From positions 1 through 11,906 of the forward strand of contig JBQTII010000146.1 in assembly GCA_052388275.1 (NCBI GenBank): a stretch of 11,906 bases of DNA, written 5' to 3'. Within the stretch, counting starts at the first letter, position 1, and every line of letters starts with the position of its first letter. Both the position numbers and the translations under genes were made by a program. A model generated the notes under the pieces. It searched no databases, was not told the origin of the DNA, and saw only the letters and a program-made list of their open reading frames with translations. This document shows, piece by piece, positions 1 to 6,569 of this stretch. The DNA comes from JBQTII01 sp052388275. Its GTDB lineage: Bacteria > Actinomycetota > Actinomycetes > Sporichthyales > Sporichthyaceae.

Positions 1-134
1 TCGGCGTCGTAGCGGGTCTTGAGTTTGTAGATCCAGGAGCGGTGCACACCGTAGGCGGTGGCGATCTCGGCGACGGGGCGGTGCTCGATGAGTAGGGCGG
101 TCAGAATCAGGCGGGCCGTGGACTGGGTCGGCAG
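1..134 (-). CDS. IS481-like transposase, N-terminal helix-turn-helix fragment (partial)
   Basis: Reading minus from about 175 to 1 gives an open frame that includes RLPTQSTARLILTALL, then EHRPVAEIATAYGVHRSWIY and KLKTRYDA. This is the N-terminal helix-turn-helix of an IS481-family (DDE, rve-type) transposase: the recognition part is the A-x-x-YGVHRSW-x-YKLK stretch. The catalytic DDE domain would lie beyond the left edge. The start is uncertain. The frame is open back to a TAG near 194-196 but has no in-frame ATG, GTG or TTG before the conserved part, only a CTG at 134-132, and the nearby ATG at 157-155 is out of frame and soon stops. Either a rare start is used, the element is degenerate, or it depends on frameshifting. 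The family call is fairly safe; intactness cannot be judged. Confidence 0.6.
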   Translation of the reverse strand, partial: MPTQSTARLILTALLIEHRPVAEIATAYGVHRSWIYKLKTRYDA

Positions 135-185
135 CCGGTGAGCCTGCGGGCGGCCATGGAAGCCGCGACTGCAGGCTCGCTGTGC

Positions 186-221
186 TGTCGCCTATGTCTT
201 GAGAGAGGTGTCGCCTATGTC
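186..221. repeat. 23-bp-period tandem repeat at the IS end
   Basis: The motif TGTCGCCTATGTC occurs at 186-198 and again at 209-221, exactly 23 bp apart, each followed by a near-identical YTGA. The position, just outside the transposase frame, suggests paired transposase-binding sites in the terminal region of the element. That role is inferred; the repeat itself is directly visible. Confidence 0.75.
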
Positions 222-280
222 CTGACGCACAACACCCACAGCTCCACCCATTCATGCAACATGAGCGACGATGCCGCGCG

Positions 281-1498
281 TCATGAGGTCCAGAGCACGT
301 CCATCGGCACCGCCGTGATCCGGTCGCCGAACGGACCAGCGGTGGGGCCGGTGTGCAGGACGAGTCCGGCGATGAAGCGCTTCCCGAGCTTGTCGCGGAG
401 TTGGGCGAGCCACTTGGCGTCGTTGCCGCCGATCCGTGAGTTCGACTTGACTTCGAGACCTGCGACGCGGCCGTCCGGCGTTTCGAGAATCAGGTCCACC
501 TCTCCGGCCGCGCGGTCACGGAAGTGGCTGAGGCGAAAGGACTCCTCCGACCACGCGCGCTGTCGCCGAATCTCACCGGCCACGAACCCTTCAAGGAGAT
601 GGCCGGCCATCTCGCCATAGGAATCTGGCCCTGCCCCTGCCGCCGAGACATTGAGGAGTCGGGCGGCGAGCCCAGTGTCGAGCAGAGAAGCCTTCGGCCT
701 CGAGACCGGCCGCTTCGCGAAGTTCGTCGACCAGGCGGGGAGTTGCTGAATCAGGTACATGGTCTCCAGCAGTTCCAGCAGGCGACGAAGGGAGGTCACC
801 GGCACCCCGGTCTCTTTCGCCACGTCGGCGAGATTGAGCTCTTCGCTGTTGCGCGCAGCCAGCACGCCGAGGATCGCAGGGAGCTGGTCGGTTCGGTGCG
901 ATCCGCTGATCTCCCGAGCGTCGCGTTTCGCGATGCCGTTGAGGTAGCTGTCGAGCCACGCCGTCCGGCGAGGACCGGGGGTGCGGGCCAGCGCCTCGGG
1001 GTATCCGCCGGACGTCGCGCGCTCTAAATACTGGTGTCGTGTCAAGGTGCTGGCGTGATTGGCGAACTGCTCACCACGGAGCAGCCGGTCGACAAAGCGT
1101 TCCTTGTGGCCGGCCAGCTCTCCCTGGCTGAAGCCGTGAAGTTCGATCGTCTCAATCCGTCCGGCAAGGCTGTCCTTGGCAGCAGGAAGCCTGAGCAGAT
1201 CGGCAGAGCCGGTCACGAGGAAGCGGCCAGGGCGGGTGTCGCGGTCAACGACGTACTTGAGCGCGAGCACCACTTCTGGGGCGAGTTGGATCTCGTCGAT
1301 CGCCAGCAGGTGGTCCGTGTGTTGGAGGAAGCCAAGCGGTTCATTCTGAGCCAGCGTCAGAGTCGGCTCGTCATCGAAGCTGACTCCTCGACCGCCGCGC
1401 TCGTTGACGATCTCCTGCATGAGGGTCGTCTTGCCCACCTGACGGGCACCCTGGATGACGACGATTCGGGTGTCCTGCAGGGTCTGCGGCCGTGGCAA
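281..1498 (-). CDS. AAA ATPase with C-terminal DUF4143 domain
   Basis: This 405-residue protein has the AAA_14 plus DUF4143 architecture. Walker A is GARQVGKTT at residues 17-25. Walker B is LLAIDEIQ at 64-71, with D68 and E69. A sensor-like FLVTGSADLLRL follows at 93-104. The C-terminal half has the LLDTGLAARLL signature of DUF4143 (272-282), then a PD-(D/E)xK-like arrangement: EVDLIL at 333-338 and LEVK at 348-351, with E333, D335, E349 and K351. The family is common in mobile and accessory DNA and its substrate is generally unknown; a nuclease-like role for the tail is inferred. The start is TTG, only 3 bases after the stop of the preceding nucleotidyltransferase gene, so translation is probably coupled. 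The stretch before Walker A is short (about 16 residues), but nothing upstream supports an earlier start. Confidence 0.88.
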   Translation of the reverse strand: MPRPQTLQDTRIVVIQGARQVGKTTLMQEIVNERGGRGVSFDDEPTLTLAQNEPLGFLQHTDHLLAIDEIQLAPEVVLALKYVVDRDTRPGRFLVTGSADLLRLPAAKDSLAGRIETIELHGFSQGELAGHKERFVDRLLRGEQFANHASTLTRHQYLERATSGGYPEALARTPGPRRTAWLDSYLNGIAKRDAREISGSHRTDQLPAILGVLAARNSEELNLADVAKETGVPVTSLRRLLELLETMYLIQQLPAWSTNFAKRPVSRPKASLLDTGLAARLLNVSAAGAGPDSYGEMAGHLLEGFVAGEIRRQRAWSEESFRLSHFRDRAAGEVDLILETPDGRVAGLEVKSNSRIGGNDAKWLAQLRDKLGKRFIAGLVLHTGPTAGPFGDRITAVPMDVLWTS

Positions 1499-1501
1499 TC
1501 G

Positions 1502-2041
1502 CTAGCGGCCGAGGATGTCCCAGACCAGCTCCAAGCCGCGAGCTGACGGTTCGTCGTCCGGGTAGGCCCGCCGCACCAACGCCTTTACCTCGTCCGCGCT
1601 GATGATGGCGAGCTCGCGGCACAAGGTCTCGATGTCCTCGGCATCGGTCGGCCGACCGGCCTGAACCTTCATGGCCAGCAACTGCTCGGGTGCGATGGCG
1701 TACAGGTGCAGATTCGGGTGGTCGAACGTGAGGCTGCGACGCCAGTGCGCGGCGCGTGGCACGTAGACACTCGCCTGCTGGTTCAGCCAGGACCGCGGCA
1801 GTCCCATCTCGTCGGCGACCTGATGTGCCGCTCGCTGGACCGCGCCGTGCGGCTGATAGTCGAAGGCGTCGACGTCCGCTGTTGCGTCGCGGGCGCCGTA
1901 CTCGGTCACCATGACGGCGCCGCCCACGATGTGCAGGTCAGCGACGACGCCGGCGTCGCGCAGATAATCGCCCAGCCGCCCGAGCGCGTCGAGTAGTCGG
2001 CGCCGGGACAGCAGCGGGCCGTCACTCGGGTCGGCGTTCAT
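1502..2041 (-). CDS. DUF6036-like nucleotidyltransferase, probable toxin-like partner
   Basis: This 179-residue protein is related to the DUF6036/AbiEii/MNT nucleotidyltransferase group. It has the G-G motif in LHIVGGAVMV (residues 36-45), then the metal-binding D-x-D in TADVDAF (54-60, D56 and D58). A later LLAMKVQAGRPTDAEDI segment (121-137, with K125, D133, D136) is typical of the nucleotide-binding helix in these enzymes. Relatives transfer nucleotides to tRNA or proteins, and several are toxins (for example the MenT/AbiEii type). That function is inferred here. The ATG at 2041-2039 overlaps the TGA of the upstream XRE gene as ATGA, which fixes the start even though the frame is open further upstream. 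The DUF4143 ATPase gene follows after 3 bases. The gene sits where a toxin would be expected in an antitoxin-first operon. Confidence 0.85.
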   Translation of the reverse strand: MNADPSDGPLLSRRRLLDALGRLGDYLRDAGVVADLHIVGGAVMVTEYGARDATADVDAFDYQPHGAVQRAAHQVADEMGLPRSWLNQQASVYVPRAAHWRRSLTFDHPNLHLYAIAPEQLLAMKVQAGRPTDAEDIETLCRELAIISADEVKALVRRAYPDDEPSARGLELVWDILGR

Positions 2042-2628
2042 ATCCGCTGCAGATCCGAGCGATCGACCCACACGTTGCGGCGACGGAAGGCGGTCGGTGC
2101 CCCGGTGAGAGCTCGGCGCCGTACCGAGGGCAGATCGACCCAGAACCAGGGATGGTCGAGAAAGCGCCGGGGTTCGGTGCACCACATCGGCGGGTCGACG
2201 GCGTCGTGGAAGGCGAGATGTTCGGCCAGGGCCCCGAGCAGGGCTTCCCATTGCGGATCGTCCAGCGCGGCGGGCCGGGTCAGCAGCAGAGCTGTGCGTC
2301 GAGCGGGATCCGCGTCGGCATAGCGACCGACGAAGTCCAGCACCAGGCGCCGACGCTGGGCATCGGTTCCCTGGTTGGCGAGGTGGTTCGACAACTGCGC
2401 GATGCTCAGCGATGACGGGTCGGTGGGGAGGGCGACCACCCGCACGTCAGCCGCAGCTCCGCAAGCGCTGAGCAGGCGCACGAAGGTCGGCCAGGTCGGC
2501 TCGCGTCTGCCGCGCTCGTAGAGGGACACCATCGGCTGATCGATCTCGGCTCGAACTGCGACCTCCCGCTGGCGGAGTTCTGCCTCCGACCTCGCGCTTC
2601 GAAGCGCCCGCGCCAAGGATCCATTCAT
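2038..2628 (-). CDS. XRE-family helix-turn-helix regulator, probable antitoxin-like first gene
   Basis: The protein is 196 residues from the ATG at 2628-2626. The N-terminal 60 residues form a Cro/CI-type helix-turn-helix: LARALRSARSEAELRQREVA, then IDQPMVSLYERGRREPTWPT, which matches the usual x-x-S-x-YE-x-GRR-x-P pattern. The C-terminal half is predicted helical and ends in AFRRRNVWVDRSDLQ, a tail I recall from actinobacterial HTH proteins encoded next to DUF6036 nucleotidyltransferases. That pairing is from memory, not checked. Longer starts at 2652 and 2640 exist, but they add an atypical MTPCMIVY peptide and would run back through a good -10 box, so the internal ATG is preferred. The gene ends in an ATGA overlap with the nucleotidyltransferase. 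It probably represses its own operon. Confidence 0.85.
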   Translation of the reverse strand: MNGSLARALRSARSEAELRQREVAVRAEIDQPMVSLYERGRREPTWPTFVRLLSACGAAADVRVVALPTDPSSLSIAQLSNHLANQGTDAQRRRLVLDFVGRYADADPARRTALLLTRPAALDDPQWEALLGALAEHLAFHDAVDPPMWCTEPRRFLDHPWFWVDLPSVRRRALTGAPTAFRRRNVWVDRSDLQRI

Positions 2629-2641
2629 ATAAACGATCATA
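2626..2641 (-). promoter_or_regulatory. Candidate leaderless promoter of the XRE operon
   Basis: On the minus strand TATGAT (2641-2636) is followed by seven bases and then the ATG at 2628. That places the transcription start at or next to the A of the start codon, as in leaderless actinobacterial mRNAs. No Shine-Dalgarno sequence precedes this ATG. A TTGACG at 2652-2647 is only 5 bases from the -10 box, so it is not a correctly spaced -35. An imperfect dyad, TATGATCGTTTATA (10 of 14 positions symmetric), covers the -10 box and could be the repressor's operator. Confidence 0.5.
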
Positions 2642-2766
2642 CATGGCGTCAAGGTCCCCGGAGGGAGTCGGTTGATTTCCCATCAGATTCGATCAGGTCG
2701 AGGCGGCGATTCGCGTCGAGCTGATAGCTGGCTGCGAGCCCGCTGCCGGATGGGGAGAGCAACCAA

Positions 2767-3116
2767 TTGACTGTGTGGGAGTGTGGTCGCGGCGGTTCAG
2801 TCGAGGTGCACGACACCACGGTCTACCTCTGCGGCCCCGTTGCGTTCATGGACTCCCTGGGTCTGGAGGCGGCCCGGCTCGACTACCCGATCGACGCCGT
2901 GCACCGCGAATCCTTCACTGCCGCGGTCATCGACCTGACCGACACCCGGCCCTTCGGGCTCGTCCTGGGCCGCAGCGGGCAGAGCTTCCAGACCCCTGCC
3001 GACCGCCAGGCCCTCGATGTTCTCCTTGAGCACGACGTCGCGTGCCGTGGTCCTGCTCCCCGCGTGTCTGTGGCTCGTGTGTCACCCCGGTCCTGGAGGG
3101 CGAGGTCGAGCACCGT
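2767..3116 (+). pseudogene. 3' remnant of a PDR/VanB-type oxidoreductase (NAD-binding end plus 2Fe-2S domain)
   Basis: The frame beginning near 2767 encodes VEVHDTTVYLCGPVAFMDSL, then VHRESFTAAVIDLTD, then FGLVLGRSGQSFQTPADRQA. This is the end of the NAD-binding domain and the start of the C-terminal ferredoxin domain of phthalate dioxygenase reductase/vanillate demethylase reductase-like enzymes. After LLEHDVA (about 3041) homology jumps by one base into another frame, giving VPWSCSPRVCGSCVTPVLEG and EVEHR. The CSPRVCGSC cluster supplies three of the four iron-sulfur cysteines. A single lost G near 3041 explains the shift. The N-terminal flavin domain is absent upstream. The remainder of the ferredoxin domain, with the fourth cysteine, is cut off at about 3116 where the opposing remnant begins. 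The gene is dead; its partner oxygenase is not in the window. Confidence 0.82.
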
Positions 3117-3488
3117 TCGATCTCCGCGGCCGTCGCCCTCGGGTCCTCCCAGAATCCGATGGTGGCGACCTCAATGTCGAGGTAGACCAAGCCCGGGTCC
3201 ACCCGCACGCGCCGTAGCCCGTGCCGATCCAGCCGGAGCTCGTTGGCGGGCGGGAAGGATCGAGAAGAACGGGTCGAAGGAGTAAGGGTGCGTCAAATAT
3301 TCGGGGGCGCCGGGAATTGCGTAGGACGACGCGGTGAAACCGCCGACGGCGGCGTTGGCCTCGACCACCAGCACTCGTCGTCCCGCGTCGGCGAGGTAGT
3401 TCGCCGCTACCAGCCCGTTGTGCCCCGCCCCGATGACGATGGCATCGAATCCGCTGGTCACGGGGTCACCCGGCTTCGGGCGAGCCAC
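3113..3488 (-). pseudogene. 5' remnant of a phytoene-desaturase-like FAD/NAD(P)-binding oxidoreductase
   Basis: The minus frame starting at a GTG (3488, or a second GTG nine codons later) encodes FDAIVIGAGHNGLVAANYLA, the Rossmann FAD-binding GxGxxG fold, then VLVVEANAAVGGFTAS, as in the phytoene desaturase/carotenoid oxidoreductase-like family. After SFDPFFSILPA the frame loses homology. Shifting one frame gives NELRLDRHGLRRV, DPGLVYLDIEVATIGFWEDP and ATAAEIER, the natural continuation. The shift lies in a GGCGGGCGGG run (about 3245-3254); removing one duplicated 4-base unit restores the protein. Homology ends near 3113, so about three quarters of the expected 500-residue enzyme is missing. 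The gene is inactive. Its start is 24 bases downstream of the Fic gene's stop. Confidence 0.82.
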
Positions 3489-3512
3489 CCGGTCCGGCGC
3501 CGCGGAAGCCGG

Positions 3513-5000
3513 TTAAGGCAGGGTGAGCCGCACGCCTGCGTCCTCGGCGTCGCGAGCCGCCCGCAACGCGTTGGTCCTTTCGAAGTCTGCCTCCGACGTC
3601 GTTCGAGTGCTCCAATCAACCCGCGCTGTCCACCGCCGGGCGAACTCGAGCACGGCGATCAAGTTCGCGTCGCCCGCGGTGTGGGTCGCTGCCCGTAGGC
3701 CGGCGAGGTAGTTCTCGCGGTACACGGTCGGAATCACGATCCGGACCTGATCGGCCGACACCAACTCCGCGTTCATGAAGATGCGAGCGATGCGGCCGTT
3801 GCCATCGCTGAAGGGGTGAACCTCGGAGACCAGGAACATCATGAAGACGGCCCGCGCAAAGGGGTCGATCAGACCTGCCGTGACGTCGAATCCGCGAAGC
3901 AATGTCCCCTCTACCAGGTCGGGGGCCACGAAGTGCGTTGAGCCGGCTCGGTTCGCTCGAACCTTGAACTGCCCAGGGACAACCTCGGGTCGTCCGCCCA
4001 ACAGGACTGCGTGGCGCTCCTTCAAAAGACCGACGAACTCTGCCCCGTCGCTGGGTACCCGCGACATCTCGGCGATAGATGATGTGAGGCGATAGGTGCC
4101 GATGATGTCGTGAGCGTCGGCTGGCCTGTCGGTGGGGACGTTGCCGTCGAACACGATCTCGGCTGCCTCGTCCACGGTGAACTCGGTGCCTTCGATGAAG
4201 TTGGAGAAGTACGCCTCGTAGAACGGCAGTAGCGCCCGACGAGCCCCATCGACCGGCATCGCCGCCAACGGTGCGGGTGACAGGTCGGCCAGGGCCGCGG
4301 CGAGCCGTTCGAAGACAGCGATCCGTCGGCTGTCGACCGGCGTACCCGTCGCCCGGGCTTTCAGGTGCGGGGAAAGGAGGATCTCGACCGCGCGGGTGTT
4401 CAGCGCGGCGCCCACGAGAGCGTCGAGGGTCTTGAGTTCGCGTGTCCGTCCGAGGGCCGAAGCAATGGCCCGTGCTTGGTCTCGAACGTGATTGAGCCCG
4501 TCGGGCCCGCGTCGTGCGCAGATCTCGTCGAGCCGCCCCTCGATTGCGGCGCGATCGAGGACGCGCGACGTCAGGCCGGCGGCGGCGGTGGCGCGGGCGG
4601 GGGCGAGGTTGTCGAGGAGAGCACGCGCTTCGCCGGCCATCCACAGTCCGTCCGGTAGCGCCATGTCTCCTTCCACGGGTCCCGCACCTCGGCGCGGAAG
4701 GATCTGCATGCCGGGGAGTCTCAGCGAACGAGACCGGTTGGGGACGCTGACACAGAGAACGCCATCGCTGCCGATACCCCCGTCCGCGACGGACCTGTCG
4801 GTGATCACAGCGCCGGGGATTTCGTGGGCAAGGATCTTCCACAAGTGTCGGCGCACGGCGGCCTCGGGGTCGCCAACCTCGGTCGTGTAAACCCCGGCGG
4901 TGAGCCGAGCCAACTCGCCCCTGGTGGCCCTGCGCGCAAACGCCCGGCGGCCGGCGTTGTCGGTGTCAGCCGCGAAAAGCACGTCCGACGCATCGGCCAC
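3513..5000 (-). CDS. Fic AMPylase-type protein with AbiEi-like N-terminal region
   Basis: This 495-residue protein has two parts. Residues about 15-135 resemble the AbiEi/type IV antitoxin winged-helix region: ARRATRGELARLTAGVY, then RHLWKILAHEIPGAVITDRS and a TL-like cap ending in WMAGEARALLDNLAP. Residues about 190-470 are a Fic domain. The catalytic HPFSDGNGR is at 395-403 (H395, D399, N401, R403), and an upstream inhibitory motif SNFIEG at 266-271 (E270) fits the S/T-x-x-x-E-G/N consensus for N-terminally autoinhibited Fic proteins. Fic enzymes usually AMPylate target proteins; the target here is unknown. The start is GTG at 5000, with GGGAGAGG nine bases upstream (5017-5010). The gene stands alone, 166 bases downstream of the thiolase and just before a broken gene. 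Domain calls are strong for Fic and moderate for AbiEi. Confidence 0.88.
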   Translation of the reverse strand: MADASDVLFAADTDNAGRRAFARRATRGELARLTAGVYTTEVGDPEAAVRRHLWKILAHEIPGAVITDRSVADGGIGSDGVLCVSVPNRSRSLRLPGMQILPRRGAGPVEGDMALPDGLWMAGEARALLDNLAPARATAAAGLTSRVLDRAAIEGRLDEICARRGPDGLNHVRDQARAIASALGRTRELKTLDALVGAALNTRAVEILLSPHLKARATGTPVDSRRIAVFERLAAALADLSPAPLAAMPVDGARRALLPFYEAYFSNFIEGTEFTVDEAAEIVFDGNVPTDRPADAHDIIGTYRLTSSIAEMSRVPSDGAEFVGLLKERHAVLLGGRPEVVPGQFKVRANRAGSTHFVAPDLVEGTLLRGFDVTAGLIDPFARAVFMMFLVSEVHPFSDGNGRIARIFMNAELVSADQVRIVIPTVYRENYLAGLRAATHTAGDANLIAVLEFARRWTARVDWSTRTTSEADFERTNALRAARDAEDAGVRLTLP

Positions 5001-5166
5001 GCGAGTATTCCTCTCCCGAGTACGAGCGCCGCTGACCTGCTACCTGTCTCATTACGTGCAATAACAAGGGCCTGTAGCGATCATCCTCACAGTAGAACAC
5101 ACTTTAGGACACCTGCTGTCTCGGATTGTGCAGTCGCCGCAGGTGGCCCCAGTTGGTCGCGCGAAC
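5001..5166. promoter_or_regulatory. Intergenic region upstream of the Fic gene
   Basis: These 166 bases separate the thiolase stop from the Fic start, and they are visibly more AT-rich than the flanks around 5040-5110. A partial dyad ATTACGTGCAAT at 5051-5062 could be an operator. I see no convincing -35/-10 pair and no strong hairpin to terminate the thiolase transcript, so read-through from the thiolase gene is possible. Confidence 0.3.
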
Positions 5167-6384
5167 TCAGGCGACGCGTTCGACGATCGCGGCCAGGCCC
5201 TGCCCGCCCCCGATGCACATCGTCTCCAGGCCGTAGCGCGCCTGGCGGCGGACCATCTCTCGGGACAGGGTCGCCAGGATGCGCCCGCCGGTCGCGCCGA
5301 CCGGATGCCCCATCGAGATGCCGGAGCCGTGCACGTTCATCCGCTCGAAGTCGGCGGGGGCAAAGCCCCACTCCCGGGTGCAGGCGAGCACCTGGGCGGC
5401 GAAGGCCTCGTTGAGCTCGATCAGGTCGATGTCGGAGAGCTTGAGCCCGGCGATCGCCAGCGCCTTGGCGGTGGCCGGGACGGGTCCGATCCCCATCGTC
5501 GCCGGCGCCACCCCGCCCAGACCCCAGGAGACCAGGCGGACCAAGGGACGCAGCCCGAGCTCTTCCGCGGTGGAACGGGTGGTGACGATGCAGATCGCGG
5601 CGCCGTCGTTCTGGCCGGAGGCGTTACCGGCGGTCACCGTGGCGTCCGGGTCGCCCTTGCCGAGCACCGCCTTGAGTCGGGACAACGACTCCAGTGTGGT
5701 CTCGGGACGGATGTGCTCATCGACCTCGACGATCGTGTCGCCCTTGCGGCCCGCGATCCTCACCGGGACGATCTCCCCGGCGAAGATGCCCGCCGCGCGC
5801 GCGGCCGCGGCCCGGCGGTGGCTCTCGAGAGCGAACTCGTCCTGCTCTGCGCGCCCGATTGAGTACTCCCGGCGCAGGTTCTCCGCGGTCTCCAGCATCC
5901 CGCCGGGCACCGGGTAGTCCTTGCCGCCGGCCGTCACCCGCCCGCGGGCGAGGGCGTCGTGCAGCAGCACCCCGCCCGCGCCCTTGGCACCCCAGCGCAT
6001 CGAGGTCGAGTAGAAGGGGGCGTTGGACATCGACTCGGCGCCGCCGGCCAGCACGACCTCGGACGCCCCCGAGCCCACCTGCATCGCGGCGTACAACACG
6101 GCCTGCAGCCCGGAGCCGCAGCGGCGATCGATCTGCAACCCCGTCGCGGTGACCGGCAGACCCGCGTCCAGCGCGGCGACCCGCCCGATCGCCGGGGCGT
6201 CCATGCTCGGATAGCAGTTGCCCAGCAGCACGTCGTCGACCCGCTCGGATGGCAGGCCGGAACGCTCGACCACGGCGCGGATCACCTGCGCGGCCAGTTC
6301 GTGGGGCGCGAGCGCGGCCAGGCCGCCGCCGAAGGCGCCGACGGCGGTCCGTAGCGGCTCACAGATGACGATGTCGGTACTCAT
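5167..6384 (-). CDS. Thiolase family protein (acetyl-CoA C-acyltransferase)
   Basis: This 405-residue protein is a complete thiolase. The acylated nucleophile is C89 in RRCGSGLQA. The C-terminal catalytic pair is H360 in MGHPVGATGGR and C390 in CIGGGQG. The conserved NEAFAAQ loop is present. Length and motifs match degradative thiolase I or acetoacetyl-CoA thiolase enzymes, which cleave 3-ketoacyl-CoA with CoA or run in reverse. Substrate chain length cannot be read from the sequence. NVHGSGIS replaces the more common NVNGGAIA-type motif before the catalytic histidine, a variant seen in some actinobacterial paralogues. The ATG at 6384 has only a poor upstream Shine-Dalgarno. It is divergent from the membrane protein gene, and no other beta-oxidation gene is adjacent. 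Confidence 0.93.
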   Translation of the reverse strand: MSTDIVICEPLRTAVGAFGGGLAALAPHELAAQVIRAVVERSGLPSERVDDVLLGNCYPSMDAPAIGRVAALDAGLPVTATGLQIDRRCGSGLQAVLYAAMQVGSGASEVVLAGGAESMSNAPFYSTSMRWGAKGAGGVLLHDALARGRVTAGGKDYPVPGGMLETAENLRREYSIGRAEQDEFALESHRRAAAARAAGIFAGEIVPVRIAGRKGDTIVEVDEHIRPETTLESLSRLKAVLGKGDPDATVTAGNASGQNDGAAICIVTTRSTAEELGLRPLVRLVSWGLGGVAPATMGIGPVPATAKALAIAGLKLSDIDLIELNEAFAAQVLACTREWGFAPADFERMNVHGSGISMGHPVGATGGRILATLSREMVRRQARYGLETMCIGGGQGLAAIVERVA

Positions 6385-6569
6385 GCACGCGAGTAGAGCA
6401 CAACCGCGCTGCGGCGTTTACGGTGCTGCGCTGCCTGCCCGAATCACGCGTGCCTGCGCGGTGTCCTGTCGGCCGAGGCGCGACTAACGAGCGTTCGGCG
6501 TATTAAGGTGGGCCTGCTTTTGCGGTCAGCCTGCGCGCCGGGCCGCCGACCACGATCTCAAGGAGCCCC
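6385..6569. promoter_or_regulatory. Divergent promoter region between thiolase and membrane protein genes
   Basis: These 185 bases must hold the promoters of both divergent genes. On plus, TATTAA at 6501-6506 is the best -10-like element for the membrane protein gene, without a clear -35. AAGGAG at 6560-6565 is its ribosome binding site. No obvious operator dyad was found. Confidence 0.4.

Larger units (their letters stand above)
1..228 (-). mobile_element. End of an IS481-type insertion sequence (partial, runs off the left edge)
   Basis: The window begins inside a transposase-like reading frame on the minus strand. The DNA just upstream of that frame carries two close copies of a 13-base motif (186-198 and 209-221). 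That layout fits the transposase-proximal end of an IS481/IS3-like element. The outer tip should lie near 221-230, but the other end and any target duplication are outside the window, so the exact boundary is inferred. Confidence 0.6.

Noticed and set aside
524..1027. 167-residue plus-strand frame
   Set aside because: It lies wholly opposite the DUF4143 ATPase gene and its composition is that of an antisense shadow.
2647..2652. TTGACG as a -35 box for the XRE operon
   Set aside because: Only 5 bases from the TATGAT -10 box, so the spacing is wrong for a sigma-70-type promoter.
2797..3033. 78-residue minus frame reading LKENIEGLAVGRG
   Set aside because: It is antisense to the reductase remnant, whose plus-strand motifs (VYLCGP and the ferredoxin strand) are unmistakable.
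3616..4842. 408-residue minus frame within the Fic gene
   Set aside because: Arg/Pro-rich out-of-frame reading of a gene with clear Fic motifs; a GC-skew artefact.
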